Assembly: GCA_965216025.1 (NCBI GenBank) | Contig: CBDCEX010000017.1 | Location: forward strand, 434,001-498,000 | Length of the DNA: 64,000 nt | Source of the DNA: JADFQT01 sp965216025 | GTDB lineage: Bacteria > Chloroflexota > Dehalococcoidia > Lucifugimonadales > UBA3495 | Direction of reading: 5' to 3' | Shown here: one piece after another, positions 54,712-61,985 of the stretch | Layout: each line of letters opens with the position of its first letter | How positions within the stretch are numbered: the stretch's first letter is position 1 | The notes under the pieces: generated by a model | Databases searched by the model: none | Told to the model about the DNA's origin: nothing | What the model saw: the letters and a program-made list of their open reading frames with translations, nothing else | Program-made: the position numbers and the translations under genes

Positions 54712-55362
54712 CTCATTCCCTCCGGGGCTGCGCCGGATGCGTCTGAGACAATTCTGCGGTTTTTCCTCCTCAGGGGGTCCCGGCTGGGCTTTGGCGCCGC
54801 CTGATGCGTTGGGGATGGAACTGGAGGGACACTGGTGCCTGAAGGTTGCGAACCTAGGGATGCTGGGGTTTTTCCTCAGGGCTGATGGTGCTTCTCCACT
54901 TCCGGTCTTCGACCGGCGGGTTCCGCTGCGCTTTGCCCGAGAAACTTTCTGGGGAACTTTCTGGGGAATTGGAGGCGTGGTGGGGATTGCCCGGCCTCCA
55001 ATTCCTCGGGCGGAATTGTCTCAGACTCAACCTGCTGTTGGAAAATCCGTGGTGGATCACCTGGAGCCGATTTAAGGCCGCTTCCGCCGCAGGGGTGTCC
55101 GCGGGGATGCTGCTGATGTCATGAGGGCATCTGCGAGCGATTATGGGGCTTTCTGAGGCATTTCAGCGGGGGGGTCGGGGGGTTGTTCCAGCCCAGCGGT
55201 GCCCGGCTCCTGGTTTTTGGGTGGGTTGTGGATGGCGTGACTATTCCTCGGCTCATCTGGGTCCCTGTGGAACCAAGAGACCTGGGGAGGAGGAAGTCCA
55301 GCGTGTGAGTCCCAGGCTGTGGAGTTGTTGCCCGGAGCCCGGTTCAGAATCCCGGTTCAGAA
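54712..55362. other. 650-bp region without a confident gene
   Basis: GC-rich with several short tandem duplications, such as AACTTTCTGGGG twice near 54952 and CCCGGTTCAGAAT twice near 55340. Frames on both strands are open in places, but none has a family-like sequence together with a ribosome-binding site. Given the indels elsewhere in this island, a broken small gene on the minus strand cannot be excluded. Confidence 0.4.
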
Positions 55363-55689
55363 TCAGGCCGGAGCCTTGGGCAGCGGCTTGGTGGGGAGAG
55401 ATCCTCCTGCCTCAGTTTCCGGGTTCCCTGACCCTCCGGCCGGGATTAGTAGCAGTAGTCCACAGTTCATCTGGGTCCCACTGCCCGAGAGATACCCTGG
55501 CATTTCAGCCCCTGGCCCTGGCATTTCAGCCCTGGGCCTGAACCGAAGTCGATCCTGCTCCAGGCGGGAAAAGCTCGAAGAGGTGGCGTCCTGGCAGCGG
55601 GGGCAGCCCTCGCAGCGCCTACCGCCGGCCATCTGTGCTGATCCAAGGTGGGAGTACTCGGTCTCGGGTCGCGTGAGGGTGGTGGTCAT
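55363..55689 (-). CDS. hypothetical CxxCxxC-type small protein
   Basis: ATG 55689 follows AGGAGAAGATGGC. The 108-residue product begins 'MTTTLTRPETEYSHLGSAQM' and has 'RRCEGCPRCQDATSSSFSRL', a Cys-x2-Cys-x2-Cys cluster that could bind metal. 'AEMPGPGAEMPG', a short direct repeat at DNA level (CTGGCATTTCAGCCC twice), follows. The C-terminal 50 residues look unstructured and may be out of frame. No family recognised; conservation elsewhere would be needed to accept the second half. Confidence 0.4.
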   Translation of the reverse strand: MTTTLTRPETEYSHLGSAQMAGGRRCEGCPRCQDATSSSFSRLEQDRLRFRPRAEMPGPGAEMPGYLSGSGTQMNCGLLLLIPAGGSGNPETEAGGSLPTKPLPKAPA

Positions 55690-55920
55690 GCCATCTTCTC
55701 CTATGGAGCTTGGGTGTACTGTTGGTTTGGTCCGCTTTCGACTGTGGGGGTCAGAAAACTGCAGGTGGCGATGGTCAGGCATATGTGGTCCTGGTGGTTT
55801 GCTGCTGTCAATCCGTTCCCCCTTCCCTGGGATCAGTTCCCCTTCCCATCCACCACCCCGCGGTGGCGGTGCCCGGCGGGAATACGGCCGTCAGCACCAT
55901 GTAGCCTATGCCTACATCCG

Positions 55921-56112
55921 TCAGCCCGGCTTGGAATGCCGCCAGTCCCTCACGAAGAAGACTGCGCCGGCCATCACCCCCATGGTTGCTCCTATGGCGA
56001 TCCACGACCCCGGCCGGGAGAGCCAGTGCTTTTTCCCAGAGCCCCTGGCCCTAAACCTGTTTCTGGCCCTGGCCCGGTTCCGGCTTTCTTGTCTGTTCCG
56101 TCCGGTTGCCAT
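55921..56112 (-). CDS. small single-pass membrane protein
   Basis: A 63-residue protein from ATG 56112 with GAGAAAG upstream. It has a very basic N-terminus ('RNRQESRNRARARNRFRARG'), then one membrane helix 'SWIAIGATMGVMAGAVFFV' and a short basic end. The positive-inside rule puts the long Arg-rich part in the cytoplasm, possibly touching nucleic acid or phospholipid. No family recognised. It lies in the group of small minus-strand genes of the island. Confidence 0.45.
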   Translation of the reverse strand: MATGRNRQESRNRARARNRFRARGSGKKHWLSRPGSWIAIGATMGVMAGAVFFVRDWRHSKPG

Positions 56113-56205
56113 CGTTCTTTCTCACAGCTCCTGTTTTTCGTTTCTGTTCTCTGATTCTACCAGCACATGCCGGTGGTGTTCGCAGCTCTTACGTTGCTGC
56201 AGCGC

Positions 56206-56487
56206 TCAGAATGGTGGGGCGAAACCCTGTCGCCCCTCCCACAGCTGGGGTAGTCTCGCCTTCATCGTCTGAAATACTTCACGGTAGTGTTTCACGTACC
56301 GGGGCTGGAATTGGCTCACCGGGCAGTCCAGCTTCTTCGCCATGATGTCGAAGGCCTGCTTCCTGGTCTGGGCGACGAACTCGCCCTTCTGGAAGTGGAA
56401 TGTCTGGGCGATGAATCGCTGCACCCCGGTTGCCAGGAGGCTGTCGCAGAAGGTGTCCGTATCCCGGACCAGTAGGAGGGGCGTCAT
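56206..56487 (-). pseudogene. C-terminal fragment resembling a radical SAM-type protein
   Basis: The 93-residue frame, and the in-frame 15 codons before it, read 'HRAGIQSCITMTPLLLVRDT', 'DTFCDSLLATGVQRFIAQTF' and 'HFQKGEFVAQTRKQAFDIMA'. The 'AGI...TMTPLL.V.D...F...L...G' pattern resembles the last third of radical-SAM barrels. The N-terminal cluster motif is missing because a strong hairpin and foreign sequence replace it upstream of about 56530. Assignment is tentative. Confidence 0.35.
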
Positions 56488-56525
56488 GGTGATGCAGGAC
56501 TGGATGCCGGCCCTGTGACGGGTGG

Positions 56526-56560
56526 CAAGCCCCCGGCACCTTTGCGACGCCGGGGGCTTG
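56526..56560. terminator. strong GC hairpin, possible terminator
   Basis: Perfect 12-bp stem CAAGCCCCCGGC / GCCGGGGGCTTG with an 11-base loop. It is followed on the plus strand by ATATTTGAATTG without a solid T-run. It may terminate transcription on either strand or be a recombination end of a small element. Confidence 0.5.
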
Positions 56561-56647
56561 ATATTTGAATTGTGATAGCCTTATACGGGGCCTGTGGACA
56601 TTCGGCTACTGCCCTCTGTGTCGTCGAGCGTCCTGCGGCTCTCGGGT

Positions 56648-56785
56648 TTAGCCTGACGGTCCTCCCATCATCATCCCGCACTCGGCTGCCGCACTGAAGA
56701 AGGCCAGGGGCGGCTCTCCCTCTTTGGATTCCAGAGATGCCGCGATTCCTTCGGGTCCGCCCAGCATGTTCATGACGCACTGCAT
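56648..56785 (-). CDS. possible small protein (45 residues)
   Basis: ATG 56785 to TAA 56648 encodes 'MQCVMNMLGGPEGIAASLES', 'KEGEPPLAFFSAAAECGMMM' and 'GGPSG'. Codon use is regular, but the Shine-Dalgarno is weak, and the balanced Cys spacing (positions 3 and 36) suggests a fragment of a larger extracytoplasmic protein whose start lies in another frame. The flanking 330 bp (56786-57117) contain no other gene I can support. Confidence 0.25.
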   Translation of the reverse strand: MQCVMNMLGGPEGIAASLESKEGEPPLAFFSAAAECGMMMGGPSG

Positions 56786-57117
56786 GGGGCGAACTCAGAC
56801 AGGATTGTCGTCCTGGCGCTGGGGGTGGACCGCGGGTCCTGCGGTGGGGGCAGGCGAGGGACTCTCTTACCCGCTCCCTTGGCCAAGGGGAACAGGAGGG
56901 AATGTCGAACAAGCCATAAGCCCACACAGAAACGAGGTCGGGCCGTTTAACCTGTATTCAGAGGGATAGTCCTGACCTCTTGCGGTGGGACCCACCAAGT
57001 CTGTCTAAGAGGGCCCTTCTTCCTGGCTTCGTCCCTTCAAGCAGCGTCCCTGGCGGTCGTATACTGTATCTATGGACGGGGGAGGTCCTGGAATTGGTTG
57101 TTGGAGGATGGGTAAAC

Positions 57118-57314
57118 ATGGCGACAGGTAGCTTGAGGCCGCACCTCGTGCGGGTGATGTCGGCCCGGCGGGAGCGGCCCCGGAGCACCGGGGAGATCTA
57201 CGAGGCGGTTGCCGTGACCTGAAAACCGACTCACGTTGCCAAAAACGGGGATATTTGAATACATCCGGCGCCCTGAGAGCCGATTTGAGGATCTCGTTTC
57301 CCCCGGGGCAGTAA
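57118..57314 (+). pseudogene. small winged-helix-like protein, frameshifted
   Basis: ATG 57118 follows GGAGG at 10 bases. The first frame gives 'RPHLVRVMSARRERPRSTGE' and 'IYEAVAVT' and stops at TGA 57220. The shifted frame goes on 'DLKTDSRCQKRGYLNTSGAL' and 'RADLRISFPPGQ' to TAA 57312-57314. The composite looks like a short winged-helix DNA-binding protein of about 65 residues. One missing base near GTGACCTG would explain the break. It is on the opposite strand to the neighbouring hypothetical genes and 130 bp upstream of the DUF5679 gene. Confidence 0.4.
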
Positions 57315-57442
57315 TGGTGTCTTGAGAGGAGAACTTCGCGGCGCTGGCCGTGGCGGCGTCTGCGAACCCCTTTGAGGACACTCCTACCCCACCGTAGAGG
57401 CGGTGGAAAAGTGAAAGGGAATCAATCCAGGAGGAGCAACAT

Positions 57443-57607
57443 ATGACCAGTGCTGCTAGTGACCAGATCTACTGCTTCAAGTGCCGCAGCAAGACCGACA
57501 CCCTGGAGGCCCAGGAAGTGGTCCTGAAGAACGGACGTCCCGCCGTCACCGGCCAATGCACCGTCTGCGGGACCAAGAAGTTCCGCATGGGTGCGGTCAG
57601 GAAGTGA
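57443..57607 (+). CDS. DUF5679 zinc-ribbon small protein
   Basis: ATG 57443 follows AGGAGGAGC. The 54-residue protein has CFKC and CTVCG pairs in 'DQIYCFKCRSKTDTLEAQEV' and 'GRPAVTGQCTVCGTKKFRMG', matching the short DUF5679 family ('YC.KCR.K......V.LKNGRPA..G.C..CG...FRIG'). This family is common in Chloroflexota and in mobile elements and is presumed to bind zinc and perhaps nucleic acid. The two Cys pairs are complete. It is too short for many gene callers. Confidence 0.85.
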   Translation: MTSAASDQIYCFKCRSKTDTLEAQEVVLKNGRPAVTGQCTVCGTKKFRMGAVRK

Positions 57608-57670
57608 CCGGCGGAAGTGAGAGACTTTGTTGCGCTGCTGTAGCTTGTAACCCGGGCCAGGCTGGTTAGG

Positions 57671-57943
57671 CTACCAGGACCGGCTGAGCTGGCTCCTAGA
57701 GACAGCCGGTCCTCCGTCTGTGATGGTTATTTCCTCCCCCTGGTCGGGGATATAGCCCATTGTGAATGCGGCAAGCAGCCCAAGCACCAGGGCAAGCGGT
57801 GCTGTTGTTGCCAGGGCTCTGGCTCTCGTGTTCAGCTTTATCATGACGGCGGCCATTATTGCGCTGTCCCTAGCGTGTGTCGATAACTCGGCAGCCGATG
57901 CTGTGATCAGGTCGCTTCGATCGCAGCCTTGAAGCTCTATCAA
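57671..57943 (-). CDS. hypothetical small membrane protein
   Basis: A 90-residue frame with one hydrophobic helix, 'TAPLALVLGLLAAFTMGYI', preceded by 'IKLNTRARALAT' and followed by a short acidic outside part, 'PDQGEEITITDGGPAVS'. No good Shine-Dalgarno is seen at either TTG 57943 or the internal ATGs (around 57856 and 57844). A real gene would probably start at an internal ATG, giving about 57-61 residues. No family recognised. Confidence 0.3.
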   Translation of the reverse strand: MIELQGCDRSDLITASAAELSTHARDSAIMAAVMIKLNTRARALATTAPLALVLGLLAAFTMGYIPDQGEEITITDGGPAVSRSQLSRSW

Positions 57944-57970
57944 AAATGTACGAGAGTGCTCGGATGAGAT

Positions 57971-58132
57971 TTACTGTGCCGATATGATGACTTTGAGCGC
58001 AGCCGGAGGAGGGTCACCCACAGCCTCTTTGTCAATGTAGACGCTTTGGATGATGCTGCCGTCCTCGGTGCCGTATACCACTTTGTTTTTGGTAGCTTTG
58101 GACTGGTGCAGTATGAGGGTCAGAGTCTCCAT
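57971..58132 (-). CDS. small uncharacterised protein (53 residues)
   Basis: ATG 58132 follows AGGAGGCACACCG, a near-ideal ribosome-binding site. The product 'METLTLILHQSKATKNKVVY' then 'GTEDGSIIQSVYIDKEAVGD' and 'PPPAALKVIISAQ' alternates polar and hydrophobic residues as in a small beta-rich domain and ends on a strand 'LKVIIS'. It follows the Cys-rich small gene on the same strand (24-bp gap) and looks like an intact member of a small-gene operon. No named family is recognised. Confidence 0.65.
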   Translation of the reverse strand: METLTLILHQSKATKNKVVYGTEDGSIIQSVYIDKEAVGDPPPAALKVIISAQ

Positions 58133-58155
58133 CGGTGTGCCTCCTGACTTTTTGT

Positions 58156-58367
58156 TTACGCTGAGGTCGGCTGTACCTTGCTCTTAAGGTACTGGTTGGG
58201 CGTCAGATCAACCGCAGGGGCGGTCGGCTTGGCAAATTCGCAATCTTCGTTGCAGTTGGCGCCCTTGGCCGCCTGCATAGCGCCTGGATGGCAGTCGTAT
58301 CTTTGAGGATCCGCGCCTCCGATGGACAGACGCCACTGCGCCGACAGCAGCAGTATTCATTCTTCAT
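58156..58367 (-). pseudogene. small Cys-rich protein, frameshifted
   Basis: ATG 58367 follows GAGGTGGCTTGGG and overlaps the 3' end of the HNH-like gene by 11 bp. The first frame reads 'MKNEYCCCRRSGVCPSE'. Near 58308 (CCATCGGAGG) the sense moves to 'GGADPQRYDCHPGAMQAAKG' then 'ANCNEDCEFAKPTAP', reaching TAA 58156-58158. Corrected length is about 70 residues with Cys pairs suggesting a metal site. Uncorrected, the first frame ends at 58203. Its overlap with the HNH-like gene suggests one operon: HNH-like, Cys-rich, 53-residue protein. Confidence 0.5.
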
Positions 58368-59076
58368 CCCAAGCCACCTCACAGGCAAGGTAATCGCGGA
58401 GCAACATCCGGATGAGGGTTTGATTTCCTAGCTGATAGACGGCATATCGGTACGTGCCAGGTTGAACCTCAACCCATCCACCCGGCTGCAAGTCGCCAAT
58501 TACCATGCGTTGCATCATTCTGCTGCCCACTTCCGTCCAGAGCATACTTTCAGGCTCACTCCCAAAGTGAGCCTTCTGTTCATCCGACATTACGAGGATT
58601 GGGCTGAAACCAACGTATGCCGGATCGGACAGGAGGGGCAACCCAAGCTCAAAGAGAGAGTGTCCACGAGCATTCTTGACGATGACCCGAGCTATTCGCT
58701 CAATTTCGGGAGTCCATTGGACTTCGGGGTCTCCCCAGACAGTAGCCTGTACTTGCCGAGATCGCTCAATCCGCTCCCTCAACGGTGCACTATATGTCAG
58801 CGTCTTGGCAGCAGTGGGAAACCGGTCAGGGTCTGGATTTGTAGAGCCACTGATTACGGCCGCAAGGAAAGCAGAAAAGTATTGTTCGTCTTTGGAGAAC
58901 CCTGCGTTGCACTGCTGGCATACGTCTACAACGGGAAGGTTCTCAGGGTAAGGGGGCTCTAGGAGAGCCTTGCTTGGCACATGGTCCTTAGTCCGTTTCA
59001 CCTCCTGAAGGCACGCATCACAGTAGATGCAAATGTCTCTGTATCGTTCATCACTGTAATTATTCAGTTGTCTCAT
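58357..59076 (-). CDS. HNH-like endonuclease domain protein
   Basis: A 239-residue protein with an N-terminal zinc-bound His-Asn-His-like fold: 'ICIYCDACLQEVKRTKDHVP' then 'SKALLEPPYPENLPVVDVCQ' and 'QCNAGFSKDEQYFSAFLAAV'. This gives Cys-x2-Cys, the DHVPSKALL motif with the catalytic-type His, and Cys-x2-Cys-N. Many island-encoded proteins of this build are annotated as HNH or REase-associated, and whether it cuts DNA is unknown. The C-terminal domain is uncharacterised. The start is ATG 59076, and the last 11 bases overlap the next small gene. Confidence 0.65.
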   Translation of the reverse strand: MRQLNNYSDERYRDICIYCDACLQEVKRTKDHVPSKALLEPPYPENLPVVDVCQQCNAGFSKDEQYFSAFLAAVISGSTNPDPDRFPTAAKTLTYSAPLRERIERSRQVQATVWGDPEVQWTPEIERIARVIVKNARGHSLFELGLPLLSDPAYVGFSPILVMSDEQKAHFGSEPESMLWTEVGSRMMQRMVIGDLQPGGWVEVQPGTYRYAVYQLGNQTLIRMLLRDYLACEVAWDEE

Positions 59077-59212
59077 ACCGCTTCAACTCTCCCGTCCCAT
59101 CATGATGATGTAACTGGGTAGGGTAGGTAGTTGCGTTGCCGGACTGGGCCGAGTTTTCCGTAATTACCAAGGTTTGGGGAAAGCGGGCCACCTCATTCCT
59201 GACTGGCAGCTC

Positions 59213-60208
59213 CTAACCCCTCCTTCCCTGGTAATACCTGGCCACCGCGCCCCGTCCCGCCGCCTGGCGCTCGGTGTATCTCGCCGGCATCCTCGATGAT
59301 TTCCACCGGCCGGCGGTCATCAGTTCCGGCAGCTCCATCCCCGAGGCGGCCAGGTCCTGGGCCATGCCCACGCGGCCGCTGTGGCCGGTGAAGCCTTCGC
59401 CCAGCCCCGCGGCCTTTGCCGCGGCGTCGATCCTCCGGCCGATCTGGCTGGCGGAGAGCCCGAAGACCGGCGCGGCGGGATCCACGACGCCCGCATCCTC
59501 GGGCATGATGGCCTGCAGGGCCTGGGCGGCCGCCTGGCCAACGTACAGGACCGCGCCCTCCGCCTCCGGATCCGTCTTGGACCGGCGGATGTGCAACAGG
59601 GCAACGCCGTCCTCCTGGAGCTCCACGTCGCCCCAGCGGAGCTCCGCGGCCTCCGAGCGCCGGAGCAGACCATCTCGCAGCACTGACAACAAAGCGACGT
59701 CCACCCTGCCGCGGCGCTCGGCATCCCGGGCGCTCTCCCCCCGCCTGACCCGGCCCTGGTGCTGCCGCGGGGCATTGGCCGTTGCCTTCACTGCCGCCAG
59801 GGCCGTCTCGGTTAACGGCTTCGCCTGGCGCTGCGGGCGGCCGTTGGCCCGTGCAATACCGGCCATGACCCTCTTCACCCCCTCGTTATCGGTGGGGTCC
59901 TGGTGACCGGCGGACCGGTGGACCTTGGCCAGCGCCGCTTTCTGCAGGCGGAGGGTGGCCACCGACAGGCCCTCTTCGGCCAGCTCCGCCAGGAAGGCGG
60001 CTGCCAGCTCGGGCGTCGCCGGCAGGGGGTGGCCCGGGCCACGCTGTTTTATCCAGACCTCGAACCGGCGCCATGCCTGGGCGTAAGCGCGCCTGGTGTT
60101 GGCCGACGTGGAGCCGTCCAGGGCGGCCTGGATCCGGCGCTGGTCCTGCAGGGTGAGGCCGTTGGGCGCCAGGTCGCCGGAGGGATGGTGCAGGGGCTGA
60201 AGAGCCAT
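59213..60208 (-). CDS. tyrosine-type site-specific recombinase (integrase)
   Basis: A 331-residue phage/ICE integrase. It has a SAM-like core-binding domain ('SANTRRAYAQAWRRFEVWIK', residues about 33-53) and a catalytic domain with the first Arg in 'LRRSEAAELRWGDVELQ', Lys in 'RRSKTDPEAEG', His-x-x-Arg in 'GHSGRVGMAQDLAASG', Trp in 'AGRWKSSRM' and the nucleophile Tyr in 'PARYTERQAAGRGAV'. All key residues are present and the frame is intact. It is the likely enzyme for the tRNA-Arg-associated island, although it is not next to the tRNA fragment visible at 51.47 kb. Confidence 0.9.
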   Translation of the reverse strand: MALQPLHHPSGDLAPNGLTLQDQRRIQAALDGSTSANTRRAYAQAWRRFEVWIKQRGPGHPLPATPELAAAFLAELAEEGLSVATLRLQKAALAKVHRSAGHQDPTDNEGVKRVMAGIARANGRPQRQAKPLTETALAAVKATANAPRQHQGRVRRGESARDAERRGRVDVALLSVLRDGLLRRSEAAELRWGDVELQEDGVALLHIRRSKTDPEAEGAVLYVGQAAAQALQAIMPEDAGVVDPAAPVFGLSASQIGRRIDAAAKAAGLGEGFTGHSGRVGMAQDLAASGMELPELMTAGRWKSSRMPARYTERQAAGRGAVARYYQGRRG

Positions 60209-60301
60209 GTTTCCACCTGATGTAAAAGTGTCTACTTGGGGAGCGTGGCCGGCGGCCGCAACGGGCAGATGTCACCCCGGATGCGCGGCTCCGGCCGGTG
60301 A

Positions 60302-60457
60302 TTATTCCTCGTCATCGTCCCCGTCATCGTCGTCGTGGTACTCTTCGTAATCTTCCATAGCTAGGACCCACCACCAGTATTCGGCGCGGGTGGCCCGGCC
60401 GCTGAAGTCGCCGTATTTCCGAAGGCATGTCTTCACCGCGTCGGGGAAAGTCATCAT
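60302..60457 (-). CDS. DUF805 N-terminal remnant fused to an acidic tail
   Basis: ATG 60457 encodes 51 residues: 'MMTFPDAVKTCLRKYGDFSG' and 'RATRAEYWWWVLAMEDYEEY', then a run of Asp and Glu to the stop. The first 32 residues match the start of the DUF805 membrane-protein family ('F.DA.KTC..KY..F.GRA.R.EYW.W.L'), but the membrane helices are replaced by an Asp-rich tail. It could be a chimeric small gene or the result of a deletion. It follows hsdR on the same strand after a hairpin. Confidence 0.55.
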   Translation of the reverse strand: MMTFPDAVKTCLRKYGDFSGRATRAEYWWWVLAMEDYEEYHDDDDGDDDEE

Positions 60458-60477
60458 GGGTTTGGTTTGAGCCGGCT

Positions 60478-60517
60478 TTGCACAAAAAATGTGTTTTATT
60501 GCCTATTTTTTGTGCAA
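60478..60517. terminator. AT-rich hairpin downstream of hsdR
   Basis: TTGCACAAAAAAT and its complement ATTTTTTGTGCAA are separated by 14 bases. The T-run within the arm on the minus strand makes this a plausible bidirectional terminator between hsdR (ending 60643) and the DUF805-like fragment. Confidence 0.55.
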
Positions 60518-60642
60518 GATTGTTTTTATTCGCGTAAATTTCCTGGGCCTTCGTCTTGGTCCTTGCTCCTGCAACCCATTCTATCTGGACTTGAACCACC
60601 GAACTTTCCGTTCCACTTTGTGGGATGTGCTTTCCCCTAGTC

Positions 60643-61981
60643 CTATTGTTGGTAGGTCAGCTTGAATATCATCCCGTTGAGGTCGTCCTGAAAGGCCTGG
60701 TCCTCTGTGTACTTCCTGTAGAGCTCCGTGTTGTCCCGGAGCATCGCCGTTATCTGCCGCTTCAGGGCCGCGTCATGTTCAATCTTTGCGTTCTGCCTGT
60801 CCGAGTGCATCTTCGCGTTCTGGTACGCCTCATCCTCATTCACCCGGTCGGGCATGTCCTTGATAATTTCGGTGATGTGGTCGGGGTTGTTGAACGAGTT
60901 CCCCCAGGTTTTGTTGAACTCGTCCAGGATGAGGGACAGGAGTTCGAGCAGGGGAACCTGCACTCCCCCGCCCCTTTCGCCCTGTACCGGGTCTATCTCT
61001 GCGTCCTCATCTTGCAGGGCTATCTGGACGGCCGCCTGCTTCTCGGTCCGGTAGGTCTCCATGTCGACGGCTTCCAGTATCCCCAACGACAGATCCTGCT
61101 CCTCTGGCGCCGGCAGCTTCGGTATGAGGAAGTTCAGGAATATCGAGAGTTTTTCCCAGCCGGCGTTCGTGTACGGCAGGATTTGCGACAAAAACCCGTA
61201 GAGCCGGGTGAATGACTTCGCGGACCCCTTGAACCTCACCTGCTCGTCTTCGGTGAGTTCCACGTACCTCTCGGCACACTGCCCCAGGATGGGCTCGAAG
61301 GTGGACCGCTCCTCCCCTGCTAGGTATTTCTGGACCAGGTCGTCTATCTCCTCCTGGGAGTAGACCTGTGCTTGGTCCAGCCCTCCCTTCAGGTCGTGGA
61401 GCTTGTCCGGGTCGGTCTCGTCGGAGAGGATGGTGGTCCGGTAGTAATCTCCGAAAGATTCTTGGATAACCTCTGTGGTGTTCAGGAAGTCCAGCACGAA
61501 GGTGTCTGATTTCTTCGGGTGGAAGCGGTTGAGCCGGGAAAGGGTCTGGACTGCCCTGATACCCGAGAGGTGCTTGTCCACGTACATAGTGTGGAGGAGC
61601 GGCTCGTCGTACCCCGTCTGGAACTTGTCGGCGCAGATCAGGATCCGGTACGGGTCCTGTTGGAAACGCTCCGCAGTGCCGCTCTCGGGGAAGCCGTTCA
61701 GTTGCGCCTCGCTCACTTCCTGGTCGTGGAGGCCCTCCACTTTTCTGGCTCCCGAAAAGGCGACCAATGCCCTGAAGGGTAGTTCCCGTTCGGTGATGAT
61801 TCCCCTGATGGCGTGGTAATACCTGATGGCCCGGTCCACCCCGTCCACAACGACCATGGCCCGTGCTTCACCGCCCATCTTCTTTGGCGTGAACACCGAA
61901 TCGTTGAAGTGGTCGATGATTATGCCCGCTTTCTGGGTGATGGCGTACTCGTGGTTCTCGACGTACCGGCGGAGCTTGCTC
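60643..61981 (-). pseudogene. hsdR: type I restriction enzyme R subunit, C-terminal part (interrupted)
   Basis: The frame is open from the IS boundary ('SKLRRYVENHEYAITQKAGI', 61980 down) through helicase motifs of the second RecA-like domain: 'ARAMVVVDGVDRAIRYYHAI', 'RILICADKFQTGYDEPLLHT' and 'GIRAVQTLSRLNRFHP' (motif VI Gln-x-x-x-R-x-N-R). The C-terminal helical domain for complex assembly follows to 60643. HsdR is the ATP-driven translocase/nuclease of type I restriction systems. The missing N-terminal part continues at 63618-64000 beyond two inserted elements. No hsdM or hsdS lies in the window. Confidence 0.88.
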
Positions 61982-61985
61982 CTAG

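Noticed and set aside
55143..56345. Several plus-strand frames of 80-317 codons
   Set aside because: They overlap each other and better-supported small minus-strand genes, lack start signals, and have Pro/Ser/Arg-rich translations.
56484..56927. 147-codon minus-strand frame
   Set aside because: Arg/Pro-rich translation typical of non-coding GC-rich DNA; it runs through the strong hairpin at 56526 and out of frame with the better small candidates.
60324..60599. 91-codon minus-strand frame downstream of hsdR
   Set aside because: It overlaps the DUF805-like frame, which has the family sequence, and crosses the AT hairpin; the translation has no recognisable features.
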